In this document: positions 20,546 through 32,141 of the stretch, piece by piece
Layout: each line of letters opens with the position of its first letter
Numbering within the stretch: position 1 is the stretch's first letter
NCBI GenBank assembly: GCA_038501625.1
Contig: JAZAYU010000198.1
Span: 496,001 to 560,000 of the forward strand
DNA length: 64,000 nt
Direction: 5' to 3'
Origin: Corbicula japonica
Lineage: Eukaryota; Mollusca; Bivalvia; Venerida; Cyrenidae
Notes under the pieces: generated by a model
Told to the model about the DNA's origin: nothing
What the model saw: only the letters and a program-made list of their open reading frames with translations
The model's database searches: none
Made by a program: the position numbers and the translations under genes

Positions 20546-23500
20546 GTAATGAAACTAAGATCAAGGGATAAATTAATGCAGGGTATTATTATTTGCAATA
20601 TTTCGAAAACATGTTGATCAAAAACTATGAAAATCTGCCAAGGAAATAGGTAACAGAGCATGTGGTATTATATTGAATAATGCAAATTGGGATTGCGCAA
20701 TGATGTCTCCCGTGGAAAGCCTGCAACAAGGAAAACTAGAATCAATGTCAAAGTTTGAAAAGATTTTAACTGCACTATGAGAAAAGTTGACCCGTTCCTT
20801 GTGACAATATCATAAAGTAGACCAAGATGTTCTATTTCCTCCGATCAGAAAGTTGGAATTGAGTCTTTATAACATGTGTAGGCAACCTACATTGGTACAT
20901 AATGTCATGAGAATCTCGTGCAAATGTTGTGATAATTACCGAACCATCAGTAAGACAAATTAATGCAGCAGTAGTCTCCTTGTTAGTCGAGGTCCTTGCA
21001 AATAGAAAATTGCTAATTCAGGACTTATTGCCAGTTTTAAAAGCAAATGCTGATAAATATTAACTAACAACATTACTTTTTCTTATTTTGTTTTCTTACA
21101 ATCAATCATTATAAAACATCGATCAAGTTAAATGACACAGCCAGTTTTCTCAGCACATACCTTAGAAAGCATATCAAATCAAAAGTATCTGGGTACATCA
21201 GTAAATGGATTATTCTAGCATGGGCCCATTGTAAGCCCGGCCCTATTGTCTGAACAAAGTTTGCAAACCGTGCCCTCCTATCTCTATAATGCTAATCTAT
21301 TATTGTCATTCATAGATGTCAATCACTTGCTTAAATGATTGTAATTTGCTGATCAGAAACCTTTCCACATGTTAATCACTGCTTAAGATGATTTTGCAGT
21401 GTAATACTAACTCCTTTCCACTAACTGATTGGATCTATCATACCTCTAGCATGATAAATACTGATTGGAAATTCACAAGCATTAAACTGTTGATGACGGT
21501 GTTAACATTTTGTTGTGGTATTTTTTTGTTCTTTAAGAGAACCAGGTTGTACAAGATTTGTGTGAAGTTTTAGGCCATAGAACCTGTTGTAATCCCTTCT
21601 GAGGATGGTTTGTAAGTGTCGGTATGAAACCTGGCAAAAAGTTAGTTAGTTTAATAGACACTTTTAGAAAAACACTGCCAACAAACTGTTTGTATTATTG
21701 TTCAGTTTCAGGGAAGTGATGTACTGTATTCTGGTAACTATGATGGTCTGGTAGAGACATGGTCAATGGAAACTAGGCGAGTCATTGATAAGATCCCTGC
21801 CCATCCTGGATCTTCAGTATTATGGGTAGATTTTGATGATAATACTCACATGTTCACACATGGGAGAGATGGTTCAGTTAGATGCTGGGTGAAAACAGAA
21901 GCTGAGTGGATACAGACTAGTAAGCATTGGCCATTACAAGAAATGTTTCATTAAATAATAACATTAATTGGATTCTTTGTCTTCTAGTCACTTATTTTCA
22001 TTAAATAATAACATTAATTGGATTCTATGTCTTCTAGTCACTAATTTTCATTAAATAATAACATTAATAGAGTTCTTTCACATTGTTACCTCCCCTTAGC
22101 GCTCTCTAAAATTGAAGAGCATATTTAGTCGATAAATGCACGTGAGGGGGCATCGTTTACTATTGTTAATATGACTAAGTGATCATAAAATTAAGAAACT
22201 GTTGATTAATCATCTCAAATTTATAAATAAGTAAGTTCAGTCAAACAACGAAGAATAAAAAAACACGTTATGATCATTTACAAGCACATCAAGAAAGTTT
22301 ATGTGGATTTTAAACATTGTTTATCGCGGTATTTTCAGGACGCGAGTATCCAACGGATTTGTTTGGGTTTTTATGAAAATACACACGTGAATATTGTGTT
22401 TACTAAAAATAAATCTGTATAATTGACAATTCAGACGAACATTATCGGACATTTTACCGTTTTACGGCATTTTTTGTAACGCTATATTTTATCGTGGAAT
22501 GAGACTTAATTATATTCTTATGTAGCTCGTCGGCGACTAGGTTGATATGTGTTTTGCGTGTTTTGCGTGTTTTGCTTTTGAGAAAAAATATTACGTATTT
22601 ACAAAACAGGATGATTCCAGCTACAACCCGAGAAATCGTTAAATTGATTGAACCAAACGAATATTGCCGGACGGCAGGCCAACCAAAACCTATTTTAAAA
22701 AATCCAGAGAGTTTTGTTGTTTTTTTTTTTAAATAAAAACTATCTTGATGTTGAAGTTCGTAATTGTTGTCGCTGAAGGTTTTGAAATATAATATTTTCA
22801 TTTCTGTTTAAAATCAAAATGACCATGGACCAAAACAAATGAACGGGACTGCGATATTCAGGTCCGAGTTTAGTTTTATGACACTTAGCTGTTGTGTACA
22901 TGTGTGCCCGAGGCTGCGTGTCACTATCACGTAATCTCTCAATAAACAGGAAATTTTGGAGCCGTGACCAAGACCAAGTTTCTTAATATTAATTAATATA
23001 ATTGTAAAACCCATTCTAAATTCAGTTAAATTTATGTTTAATTAATTATCCTTTTCAATATTTTTAAATCCTGAGATTTTGCCTGAAAATCCTTAGATCC
23101 GGAGAAGAACCTTACGGTCCGGAGATTTCAGATAAAATCCTGAGATTTTGGAGGTCTGCGGACATTTAATCTTCTTTCTACATCATTCCTGTAACACGTA
23201 GATATTCATGAAATGCGACTTTGTGCAACTAATGTCTGTTGACTATGGCTGACGATTTTATATAAAAAGGATGTTTATAATAACATGAATAACTTAATAA
23301 GCTTAACGGGCGTTGAATACAACGACGATACATTGATGGATTCATCCGTTTACCTCCAATTTAGAGAGATCATGTAACATAAAATATATTTCTTGAAGTA
23401 AACGCATTTTGTCAGAAAAACTCGATACGCTTATATATGTGTCTGTGGAAAATATACAGTAACGTGTCATCCACAATGTATTTGTTTTCATATAAGACTT

Positions 23501-26500
23501 CCCGATTCAAAGTGGCAACCACGTCTTTGATTGTTTTACGCTTTTCACAGTCAAATCTTGCCGACCAGACGTTTTAAGCATAAATATTCGGAAATTCTAA
23601 AACTCGAATTTATTATGCTTTATCATAATTATTATTATAATTTATCATTAGCTTTAAGACGACACCGTGATCTTGTCTGTTCATTCTGTTAGCAATGACA
23701 CAGTTAAATGCCCCCTCACTTGTCGGTTTAGGATAAAACCAATATTTTCCGCACCTAACGTGGCGTACGACGCATGCGCACAACAATGTGAAAGACCTCT
23801 ATTAGATTCAATGTCTTCTAGTCACTAATTTTCATTAAATAAAAACATTAATTGGATTCTATGTCGTGTAGTCACTAATTTTCATTAAATAATAACATTA
23901 ATTGGATTCTATGTCTTGTAGTCACTAATTTTCATTAAATAATAACATTAATTGGATTCTTTGTCTTCTAGTCACTAATTTTCATTAATAACATTAATTG
24001 GATTCTATGTCTTCTAGTCACTAATCATTCTCTCGGTGAAATGGTCAAAGTTGAGCCCACAATGACACTAATTTGGTCCTCTCTGTGACACTGAATTGAT
24101 TCTGGCCAGAAATATTCTAACAAAGTATGGTGAAGATTGGATAAAAAATATTTGTGTTAGAGAGCAAAAATAAATTGTAGAAGTGGCCTCTGGTAATGCA
24201 TTGATATGGCCTGTTGAGACCCACATAATTATTAAAATAATAAACAAGCTCTAGAAATGACACCTTTCATACTGTCAAGAAATTTAATCATTTCTTTTGT
24301 TGAAAGCTACCCATTAGAAACATAATTAGATAACAGTTGATGTTTGTTTGCTTTTGCAGGTTCCGTAAAAAGTTCCGAAACTGGGTTCTGTGGAAGCTGT
24401 TTACTGGGTAGTCAGGTTTTGGCAGTACCTAGCGATGACCAATCACACATTGTCTTGCATAATGGTAGTACTATGGAGGTCATTGGATGCCTAAAGCCGG
24501 ATAAATCTGCAGGAAAACTCGGTAATTTCAGTTTGTTTGAATCAGAATTGGTTCAAACTTAATCCTTTACTCCATTGATTTACCTTTTGTCACATGGTCA
24601 GCCTGTGTAGATCCAGATCAGCCGGCACATCAGTTTCATCTGATACGGATCTACGCTGTTACCTTGGTGAGAAAAAACTCAAATAAATCTAAAATTTAAC
24701 AGTGTAGGTCCTGTTCTGATGGCAAGACTGCTCAGGATCTGGGCTGAAGGTTATAAAGCTGAGATTGGAAACCAGTCTCAAATCTCAAGCATCTGATTGG
24801 CTGAAATGGCGACTGGTCGCCATTTCAGCCAATCAGATGCTTGAGATTTGAGACTGGTTTCCATGCTCAGTTTTATAACCTTGGGACCAGGACTTATGAA
24901 CATCTAAAAACTTAACAGCATACCACTTGCAAATCCATTCCATAAAAAAATTTTATGTTTAATCTCACCTAAACCAAAGGCCCATGTTTAGCTATTGTGA
25001 CAAGTTTTTCCTGGCATCTATCTGTTTTCTGTCAAAATTTGCTTATAAAACCTCTTCTCTAAAACCACTGTATAGATTTTAACAAAATTTGGTCTGAAGG
25101 CTTGTTTTATTGATATGTTTATTACTTGTCATAGACAACAAACCAAATTTTAGAAATATTTCATAGGAACATTACTTTAAAGATTATCTTTTAACCTTAA
25201 CGTCCATGTATATTTCTTTACTGCTTGGGTGAACAGTGTAGATCCAGATCAGCCGGCACATAAAGGCCTTCTAAGCAGGATATGCACTGCTTGATTTTTA
25301 ATGAATTAGGTTATTTCTGACCAAGTTAAAATCAACAGATGCACATCAGAGAGCACAAATGTTCCGACCGATCTGAATCTACACTGGCCACACACATGTA
25401 AAAAGGCGTATATATATGGAGTAAAGAGTTCAAGTTGTTCAAGCCATTTTTCTTCATTGAAAATGTGGCTATCATGGGAGCGAAACTTGTAACATACACT
25501 GCATATGGTAAAATTTTAAAAATCTTAAAATGAGGGTGTAAAATGAGGGTGGAATTGACCATTTTTGGCTTAAACCCTTTACTGCATTATAAGGGTTTCA
25601 TTTCATGTGCAACCAGTGTAGATCTAGATAAGTTGGCAAATACATGCTTTCTTATCTAGATCTACACTGGTCGCCGCCTTGTCAGATACTGTATAGCAAT
25701 TAATATTGGCGGTGTCAAATTTTGGCGTATTTTGAAGTGTTTTATATTGGCGGGGTCATAAATTGGAGCAAACAAACCAGACCATCAAAATAAATCCCTC
25801 AGGTCTAAAATTGGTGTTAACTTAGATCGTCGGCGGTGTTATTAATTGACGGTGATTTGTATTGGCGGTGTTTTATAGTGGCGCAACTGACCCTGACCGC
25901 CAGTATAGCCAAAATAGCCCCCCCCCCACCCCCCACCCCTGCCAAAATATAGTAAAACCCCTCATTACAGACACTCGATATTACAGGCACCCCTGTATTA
26001 ATGGCGATTTTTTAAAGAACAGATATTGTCTCTTCTTTTTGATTCAAACCCACAATTAAGGACAACCCACTATTCAGGACACTTTCCCCCAGTCCCTTAG
26101 GTGTCCGTAATATAGGGGTTTCACTGTAAGTACTTGTACAGTATATCCCAATGAATATAAAAGCAAACAGTGTAGATCCTGATCAGATGGCACAGATGTG
26201 TGGACTGATCTGGATCTACACTGATAGCCCATGGATAAGCTATATCCCAAGAGTAAAAGGTTGAAATTACAAATTTTAGAATTCTGAATCTTGAATTGGG
26301 ATTTATTTACTTTGAGATCTAAAATAGAAACGCTTTTATTTTTGCCATCTCTATGGTATTTGTGAATACAAAATAATGTGCCAACTGTATAAGTGATCTA
26401 CGTTTCAGGAATGTGTATGAAAATAAGAAGTTGTGACATGAAGCAAGGCAGACAACTCTTGGTTGGATATGAGGATGGAAGTGTGGTATTATGGGACATC

Positions 26501-26890
26501 AGATTCAGTAAGATGGTTGACAGGCTCAGAGTTCACTCAGATGCTGTGATGTGCATGGACTTCTCAGGAGTGTTGAATAAAGGCTTTTCTGGGTCAGTAA
26601 CTGAAGAGTTGTGCTCATGGTTGTTGGAAGATGACAAAATGAAAATGGACCACACAACTAAAACATTGAACCCAGGCTTTAATGATACTTTAGTGAGGCA
26701 GGATGGGAAGATAGTTGTTTATGCTGGTTGGGATGGTAATATTAGAATATTTGGTGCCAAAAAGCTCAAACCCTTGGCAGTGCTTAGTTACCACAAAGAA
26801 AGTGTTCACTGTCTAGCATTTTCCGATGACAATATTCTAGCCTGTGGCTCAAAAGACAAGCAGATCAGCTTGTGGGACATCTACAGATGA
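20477..26890 (+). CDS. GNB1L: GNB1L/Asa1-like WD40 protein (complete, four coding exons)
   Basis: Exons 20477-20545, 21706-21919, 24360-24521 and 26409-26890 join in frame (phases 0, 1, 1) into about 308 aa; human GNB1L is about 327. The protein is a WD40 propeller. Blade signatures in order are YSGNYDGLVETW, FTHGRDGSVRCW, VGYEDGSVVLWD, FSGSVTEELCSW, YAGWDGNIRIF and CGSKDKQISLWD. The N-terminal SPDPIYAFKGSSSP, the central VALKP-like CLKPDKSAGKLG and the C-terminal SKDKQISLWDIYR align with GNB1L from memory of the family. Known biology: the yeast relative Asa1 belongs to the ASTRA complex, and GNB1L is reported to act with TTT (TELO2-TTI1-TTI2) in stabilising PIKK kinases. Introns are loaded with repeats, and a minisatellite starts in the final codons. 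Confidence 0.9.
20546..21705. other. GNB1L intron 1 (after the ATG exon)
   Basis: About 1.16 kb of AT-rich sequence. I see no repeat family or exon in it. Confidence 0.6.
21706..21919 (+). CDS. GNB1L: GNB1L coding exon 2
   Basis: Acceptor ATTGTTCAG, then FQGSDVLYSGNYDGLVETW onward to KTEAEWIQT, with donor A|GTAAGC at 21920. It ends in phase 1. A second possible acceptor six bases on (TTTCAG, exon at 21712) would drop Phe-Gln; the upstream one better keeps the WD strand (LSCLKFQ). It encodes the first two blades, including the FTHGRDGSVRCW signature. Confidence 0.88.
21950..22068 (+). repeat. 50-bp tandem repeat, left block
   Basis: About 2.4 copies of a unit with CATTAAATAATAACATTAAT, GGATTCT(A/T)TGTCTTCTAG and TCACTAATTTT. 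It continues after a 1.7-kb insertion as the block at 23801-24026. Confidence 0.8.
22069..23800. mobile_element. 1.73-kb non-autonomous insertion splitting the 50-bp array
   Basis: The ends are AGAGTTCTTTCACATTGTT and, inverted, AGAGGTCTTTCACATTGTT (18 of 19 match). A subterminal inverted block (GTGAGGGGGC near 22143; GCCCCCTCAC near 23711) strengthens the case. The surrounding tandem repeat reads through once the unit is removed, with only about 2 bp possibly duplicated. The internal open frames are short and without domain. Confidence 0.65.
23801..24026 (+). repeat. 50-bp tandem repeat, right block
   Basis: About 4.5 copies of the unit seen at 21950-22068, differing mainly at TCTTCTAG versus TCTTGTAG or TCGTGTAG and in a short deletion in the last copies. 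It lies in GNB1L intron 2. Confidence 0.8.
24360..24521 (+). CDS. GNB1L: GNB1L coding exon 3
   Basis: Acceptor TTTTGCAG and donor CTCG|GTAATT. 54 codons encode SVKSSETGFCGSCLLGSQV onward to KPDKSAGKLG. The run TGFC followed by small and hydrophobic residues, then LAVP and a later LKP-K-LG, parallels vertebrate GNB1L in order and spacing. Confidence 0.88.
24563..24741. repeat. TTAA-family MITE, truncated by a hairpin MITE
   Basis: Left-end text (CCTTTACTCC), GTGTAGATCCAGATCAGCCGG and a decayed right part, cut off where the hairpin at 24742 begins. Confidence 0.6.
24742..24890. repeat. Hairpin (CCAAT-centred) MITE
   Basis: A near-perfect palindrome. The left arm runs from AAGGTTATAAAGCTGAG to CTGATTGGCTGAAATGGCGA, and the right arm is the complement ending TTATAACCTTGGG. 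The centre GGCGACTGGTCGCC is followed by GCCAATCAG. Confidence 0.85.
25191..25430 (+). repeat. TTAA-family MITE
   Basis: TTAACCTTAACG left end, GTGTAGATCCAGATCAGCCG core, GAATTAGGTTATTTCTGACC centre (plus orientation), CTGAATCTACACTGG and a GGAGTAAAGAGTT right end. Confidence 0.7.
25571..25675. repeat. Internally deleted TTAA-family MITE
   Basis: Left end TAAACCCTTTACTGC, then GTGTAGATCTAGATAAG joined directly to CTTATCTAGATCTACACTGG. The central half is missing. Confidence 0.6.
25950..26126. mobile_element. Tc1/mariner-type MITE, 177 bp
   Basis: TA direct repeats (25948-25949 and 26127-26128) flank ends TAGTAAAACCCCTCATTAC and, inverted, CAGTGAAACCCCTATATTAC. Length and TA target fit a mariner-type non-autonomous element. 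Confidence 0.65.
26137..26264 (-). repeat. Right half of a TTAA-family MITE
   Basis: Starts in the CAATGAATATAAAAGC centre and keeps GTGTAGATCCTGATCAGATG, GATCTGGATCTACACTG and the right end GAGTAAAAGGTT. It lies 145 bp before GNB1L exon 4. Confidence 0.6.
26409..26890 (+). CDS. GNB1L: GNB1L coding exon 4 (stop codon)
   Basis: Acceptor CGTTTCAG. It opens with the codon completing Gly and then MCMKIRSCDMKQGRQLL. It contains four WD blades and ends SKDKQISLWDIYR with TGA at 26888-26890. The last 18 or so bases (GTGGGACATCTACAGATGA) are also the first unit of the 31-bp array that forms the 3' flank. Confidence 0.92.
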
Positions 26891-27880
26891 ACAGAGCACT
26901 GTATGTGACATCTACAGATGAGCAGAACACTGTTGGGACATCTATTGGTGAGCAGAACACTGTATGGGACATCTACAGATGAACAGAACACTGTTGGGAC
27001 ATCTACAAATGAGCAGATCACAGTATAGGATATCTATAGATGAACAGAACACTGTATGGGACATCTACAGATGAACAGAACACTGTTGGGACATCTATTG
27101 GTGAGCAGAACACTGTATGGGACATCTACAGATGAACAGAACACTGTTGGGACATCTATAGATGAGCAGAACACTGTGTGGAACATCTACAGATGAGCAG
27201 ATCGCAGTATAGGATATCTATAGATGAACAGAACACTGTATGGGACATCTAAAGATGAGCAGATCACTGTATAGGACATCTGCAGATTAACAGGGCACTG
27301 TATGGGACATCTATAGATGAGCAGATCACTGTATAGGACATCTACAGATGAGCAATTCACTCTATGGGGCATCTGCAGCTGAGCAATTCACTGTATGGGA
27401 CATCTACAGATGAGCAATTCACTGTATGGGGCATCTGCAGATGAGAAGAACACTGTATGGGACATCTACAGATGAGCAGATTACTGTTTAGGACATCTAC
27501 AGATAAGCAATTCACTGTATTGGACATCTGCAGATGAGCAGAACACTGTATGGGACATCTACAGATGAGCAGATCACTGTTTAGGACATCTACAGATAAG
27601 CAATTCACTGTATGTGACATCTGCAGATCAGCAATTCACTCTATGGGGAATCTACAGATGGGCAGATCACTTTATGAGAAAGCTACCAATAAGTAGATCA
27701 GTTTATATGACATTCTTAAGATGAGCCAATTGTATTTATTACATCAACAGATGTGCAAAACAGTTTGTGGGACATCTAGAGATGTGCAGGTCTGTTTGTG
27801 GGACATTTGATGATTAGCAGGTCAGTGTATATGATATCTACAAATACGAGTATGTAGATTAGTGTGTGGGACTTCTAAAG
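26872..27880 (+). repeat. 31-bp minisatellite starting in the GNB1L stop-codon region
   Basis: The unit is TGGGACATCTACAGATGAGC plus AGAACACTGTA (31 bp). About 26 recognisable copies run to about 27690, with decayed ones to about 27880. The first unit is the coding text for the last GNB1L residues and the stop. Units differ by single bases, with some shortened (ACTGTTGGGACATC). Minus-strand open frames here are repeat translation. Confidence 0.9.
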
Positions 27881-28006
27881 ATGTAATGTGATATTGATCT
27901 GACATCAATATACTGATTGTAATAAAAATGTAAGTTGCTCTCCAATCTAGTAAAACTATTGATGATTTCTAGATTTCAATACTACTTTTGTTTTCATTAC
28001 TGTAGC

Positions 28007-28137
28007 TTATTTCTGACCAAGAAGCAGCCAGGTCATATCCGGATTAGACAGCACAGATCAGATTTAGTGGCTGATATGGATCAACACTTGCTGCCCTTGT
28101 GATAAAAGGAATATCTATGGAGTAATTCAGAGTAAAG
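28007..28137 (+). repeat. Right half of a TTAA-family MITE, decayed
   Basis: TTATTTCTGACCAAGAAGC, GGTCATATCCGGATTAGACA, GGCTGATATGGATCAACAC and a GGAGTAATT end. Confidence 0.45.
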
Positions 28138-28681
28138 ATTTAAGTAAAACTGAAATATGCATATCAGGAAAAGCCACATGCAGAAAACACAAGTCTGCAC
28201 AAGGCCAAAATACAGCATTATTTTGTAATACAGACAGCATAAAAGCAAGAGACCACAAACAATAAAAAAGAGCACCTAGTGAGCTTGGCCTTGGAATGCC
28301 CAGGGGCAAAAGTTAAATCAGGGTTAAAGTCAGGTTACAGGGTGCATATACATGTTGCATTAGTAAATTAACTCCAATCAAATAGAAGTTGCATCAGTAA
28401 ATTAACTCCAACTGTCCAACCTGCTTGACAGTATTGCGTTCAAAAGCGCACAAACACAAAACACATGTAGCTTATTGCACTGTCGGGTAAAACAAGTAGG
28501 TATTTGGAGTTTAATCAGCAAGAACATGATGGCAGGAAGTGAAGAAATTCATCAAGCCTCTACATTCTTTTCAAAGATTTCTCTAAAATTTGGCCCAGTG
28601 CCTATCATTTAACCAAACCGATAAGCAAAGCAATCAACTGTAAATGGGTTGAACACCATGTATGCAAGGTGCTGGTAGCTT

Positions 28682-28960
28682 TGTGTTGCCCTTTAAAGGA
28701 AAGGCAAGGCATTGTGAAGGCTTTATCCCTTTGTCTGTCCGAAAGGCATAAAACTATGTTGGCTTTAACTTTGCCATTTCTTAATATTCTTCATCAAACC
28801 TACAAGTTATATTGCTTACGGCAACATCCTTGTTATTAAGCCTTAGATCAATGTCACATTTGGCAGTTATGCCCCTTGTTGTTCTTGGATTTTGTTCAAA
28901 AAGCACAGCATTGGTTGTTACAAAGACACTATGGCAAAACAAGTCTGTATTTGTATTGCC
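28682..28960 (+). repeat. Partial GTGTCGCC-family element
   Basis: Begins TGTGTTGCCCTTTAAAGG and shows the family text CTTTAACTTTGCCATTTC and ATGTCACATTTGGCAG. The right end is not clear. Confidence 0.45.
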
Positions 28961-29038
28961 TTTGATTTTCTTCAATTGTTAAATCAAATTTACATAACAC
29001 ACTGTAGCAGTAGTGATTTTAAATTGAAGATGTATTTT

Positions 29039-29270
29039 TGTATCGCTCTTTCAAAGAAAAGGCGATACGTAGGAATTCTATTGTGGGTCCATCCATCACA
29101 AAAACTTAACTTTGCCTTTTCTTAATACATTTTCGTCAAACTTTCAAATTTTATTGCTTAATACGGAAAATGTGATGATGCCAGATTCATTAGGTCAAGG
29201 TCACATTTGGAGTTATGCCCCTTTTTGCACTTAGATTTTTTATTCTGACAAAGTACCAGGGGTCGACACA
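29039..29270 (+). mobile_element. GTGTCGCC-family element, short copy
   Basis: Begins TGTATCGCTCTTTCAAAG and ends GGTCGACACA, with AGGTCAAGGTCACATTTGG inside. It is an internally shortened version of 7156-7556. Confidence 0.5.
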
Positions 29271-29768
29271 TGTGTTTAACTGACCACCCATCTGTTAAGA
29301 TTAAATCTGGGTATCTGCAATAAAAATGTCAAAATGTTTTTCTTAATTTGTGATTGGAGGTAATCTTTATTAGTTCTCTGCATTTATGAAAACAACTTAA
29401 AAAAATACAGATAACTATTAAGGAAATCTGTCAGAAAGCACAGAATTGTAAGACACTTTAGAATTCAAGTGAACTTTTGGCTTATATTACATTTGCTATT
29501 AAAGTACTTGATGTTATATCAAACAGTATTTACTTGTCTTGAGATGTGATCATTTTTCACACAAAGAAAACTCAGCCCTTGAAGCTTGTAAATTTATTTG
29601 CAGACTGATTTTAATCTATTAAATTATTTTTTATCACAGCACCATAAATTCAACTTGTTTCAATAGGAGAAGATATAATGCAATCATTTTAGATGATTTT
29701 GTATTAAGGCATTTGATATATTGTGCAAACTTAGATAATCTCAAAAGAATCTTAAGACTGATAATAAA

Positions 29769-30009
29769 TTAACCTTTTACTCCATATATTCAGGGTTTTT
29801 AATGTACACAACCCTCGAAGATCCAGATCAGATAGCACATCTGTGCCATAAGCATGATCTTTACTGGTCACTTCTTGGTCAGAAATAACCTAATGAATTT
29901 AAAAGCCAATGGTGTAGATCCTGATTTAATGGCTTGGAAGTGCCAGATGATCTGGATCTACACTGTGCACCCATAATTAACAGCCATATCTCTTGGAGTA
30001 AAGGGTTAA
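29769..30009 (-). repeat. TTAA-family MITE
   Basis: TTAA at both ends, GGTCAGAAATAACCTAATGA centre and GATCTGGATCTACACTGTGC. Near full length. Confidence 0.75.
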
Positions 30010-30860
30010 ACTTGTTTCAAAAACTTAACTTTTTTAAGGCAAGCCATACCTAAGTTTTGAAAAAACAGTGCAAGGTACAGGGTAAAGGGTTAAACTTGCT
30101 TCAAAACTTAACTATTAAGGCTAGACATACCTTAATTTTGAAAAACAATAAATGGTACAAAATCCTTACCAACTCTTTCATAAAATTTTACTTTTAAAAA
30201 CAAAATTCTAAACCACATATGTAAACAGACTTAAATAACTGACTTAAATAAAATTAGAAATACAAATAAAATTCAAGTGTTTGAGTTTGAGTTACAAGTG
30301 AAGACTTTGCTAGATACTAATACCTGTACCTTAAGCAACTGGTTTAACATCTGATTAAGCTGCCATATAGAGTATTGTGATGCCTGATCACTTCCTATCC
30401 AGGTAGTACAGGGGCAGAGTATAGCAGCTATATAAGAGTGTTAACATGAGAAATACAATACATTGCAGGAAGATATTTAAATACTGTTTAGGATCTGTTT
30501 TTGATGAACAATGAAACTGATTGCAATATTGATATTGCTGGATCAACTTTTGTGTGCACTCTCAGGTTTGTGGACTTTAATGGACATTTCAGTTTTAAAG
30601 TAAACATACTTTACAATACTTTTCAACTATACAATATCATCCATGGAGAATTAGGTTACTCTGAAATATTTAATCTGATTTTAATAAATGTTAAATGCAA
30701 TATTAAGAAGTGCAGTAAAACTACTGTTTGCTATTATCTGGTTCTAAGTAGATTGTAAAATGCAAAATTAACTTGTGCAATAAAACTATATTTTATTGTC
30801 GAGTCTAAAGTAGAACAACTGTTTGATATTTTCCTATTTCAGTTGCATTGGTGGATTTTC

Positions 30861-31102
30861 TTAACCCATTACTCCATGGGATATGGCTGTTATTCCATGG
30901 GCAAACAGTTTAGATCCAGATCAGCTGGCTTATCTGTTCTGTCTGATCAGTACCAACACTGTTCACTTTTAGATTAATTAGGTTTTCTGATCAAGAAATG
31001 ATAAGTGAAAATCCCGATCAGACTGCCTGGATGTGCTGGCTGATCTGGATCTACACTAGTCTCACTTGTGATAAAACACGGATACATGGAGTAAAAGGTT
31101 AA
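30861..31102 (+). repeat. TTAA-family MITE
   Basis: TTAACCCATTACTCC to GTAAAAGGTTAA, with GATCCAGATCAGCTGGC and GGCTGATCTGGATCTACAC. Full length. Confidence 0.78.
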
Positions 31103-31308
31103 TTCCTTCATTTCAAATTGTTGGTATTTTCAGAAATAACCATTTTCTGAATTAATGTAAAACACACTTTAAAAATAATCTGCTTTTAAAAATAACTTAA
31201 TAGCTATACTTAATTGAAAAATATTTGTAACTGAAGGCAATTTAATTTAAACTAAATTTATAATTAAAACCAGAGCTGATACAGACACTTTGAAAAAAAA
31301 ATGCTTTA

Positions 31309-31435
31309 AACTTTTTACTCATATCTGACGAAGAAGCAACTGTTGTAGATCCAGATCAGATGGCACAGATTTATCAGTTGATCTGGATCTTCATTGGTTG
31401 CACATATGATGAAGCATGTGTATATCGAGTATAGA
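31309..31435 (+). repeat. Right half of a TTAA-family MITE
   Basis: GTAGATCCAGATCAGATGGC and TTGATCTGGATCTTCATTGG, with a decayed GAGTATAG end. Confidence 0.55.
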
Positions 31436-31654
31436 TTTTATTAATTCTTTTTCAAATTGTTGGTGTTCTTAGAAGTAACCATTTGACTCAGTTAATGTAA
31501 AAGATCTGCTTTTAAATATTACTACATTTAACTTCATTGAATAATATTTGTAATTGAAGACATTTTAATTATAACTTAATTGGTAATTAAAGTCGGAATA
31601 CACTAGTATGCCAGAGGCTAGATGTTGTATAGATAGTATTAGTTGCATTTAGAT

Positions 31655-31775
31655 TTATCCGATTATTTTTGATCAAAAAGCAGGCAGTGTAGATCCAGAG
31701 CACTGACTGCATAAATGTGCACACTGATCTTGTACATTGCTTGTACCCGGGACATAGGCCATATCCATGGAGCAA
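31655..31775 (+). repeat. Decayed right half of a TTAA-family MITE
   Basis: GGCAGTGTAGATCCAGAGCA and a weakened ACTGATCTTGTACATTGC, ending near ATGGAGCAAAA. Confidence 0.4.
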
Positions 31776-31912
31776 AAACTTAGTTAGTAAAATTTGATTC
31801 AAGTTCTTTACTGTTTAAGTGTGGAGTGCAACATTTATCATATTTGCAAACTTTATAAGTACAGAATACTGTGTATCCAGGTATTCTGGCCAGGCTCTAA
31901 AATGTTTGCTAT

Positions 31913-32141
31913 TTAACCCATTCCTCCATATATACACATTTCTACGCATGTGCTACCAGTGTAGATCAAGATCAGCCGGCAAATCCGTGCCATCTGATCA
32001 GGATCTGCACTGGCCGCAGTTTGGTCAGAATACCATAAGAAATCATAAAGCAAACAGTGCAGATCCTGATCAGATGGCACAGATCTAGATCTACACTGTT
32101 CGCCCACGCAATTAAGGTGTATCTATGAAGGAAAGGGTTAA
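31913..32141 (-). repeat. TTAA-family MITE
   Basis: TTAACCCATTCCTCC to GGAAAGGGTTAA, with ACCAGTGTAGATCAAGATCA, TCTGATCAGGATCTGCAC and GATCTAGATCTACACTGTTC. Full length with slightly shortened centre. Confidence 0.8.

Noticed and set aside
25917..25941. Poly-C tract as a regulatory or G-quadruplex element
   Set aside because: Homopolymer runs occur at several transposon junctions here (also 9186, 10151, 12886, 63886) and may be length errors; no further support.
27187..27620. Minus-strand Cys/Ser-rich frames beside GNB1L
   Set aside because: Translation of the 31-bp array; not a cysteine-rich secreted peptide.
30501..30758. 85-codon plus-strand frame
   Set aside because: No domain or signal peptide. 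Tested as the missing first ADAM exon but lacks a fitting phase-1 donor.
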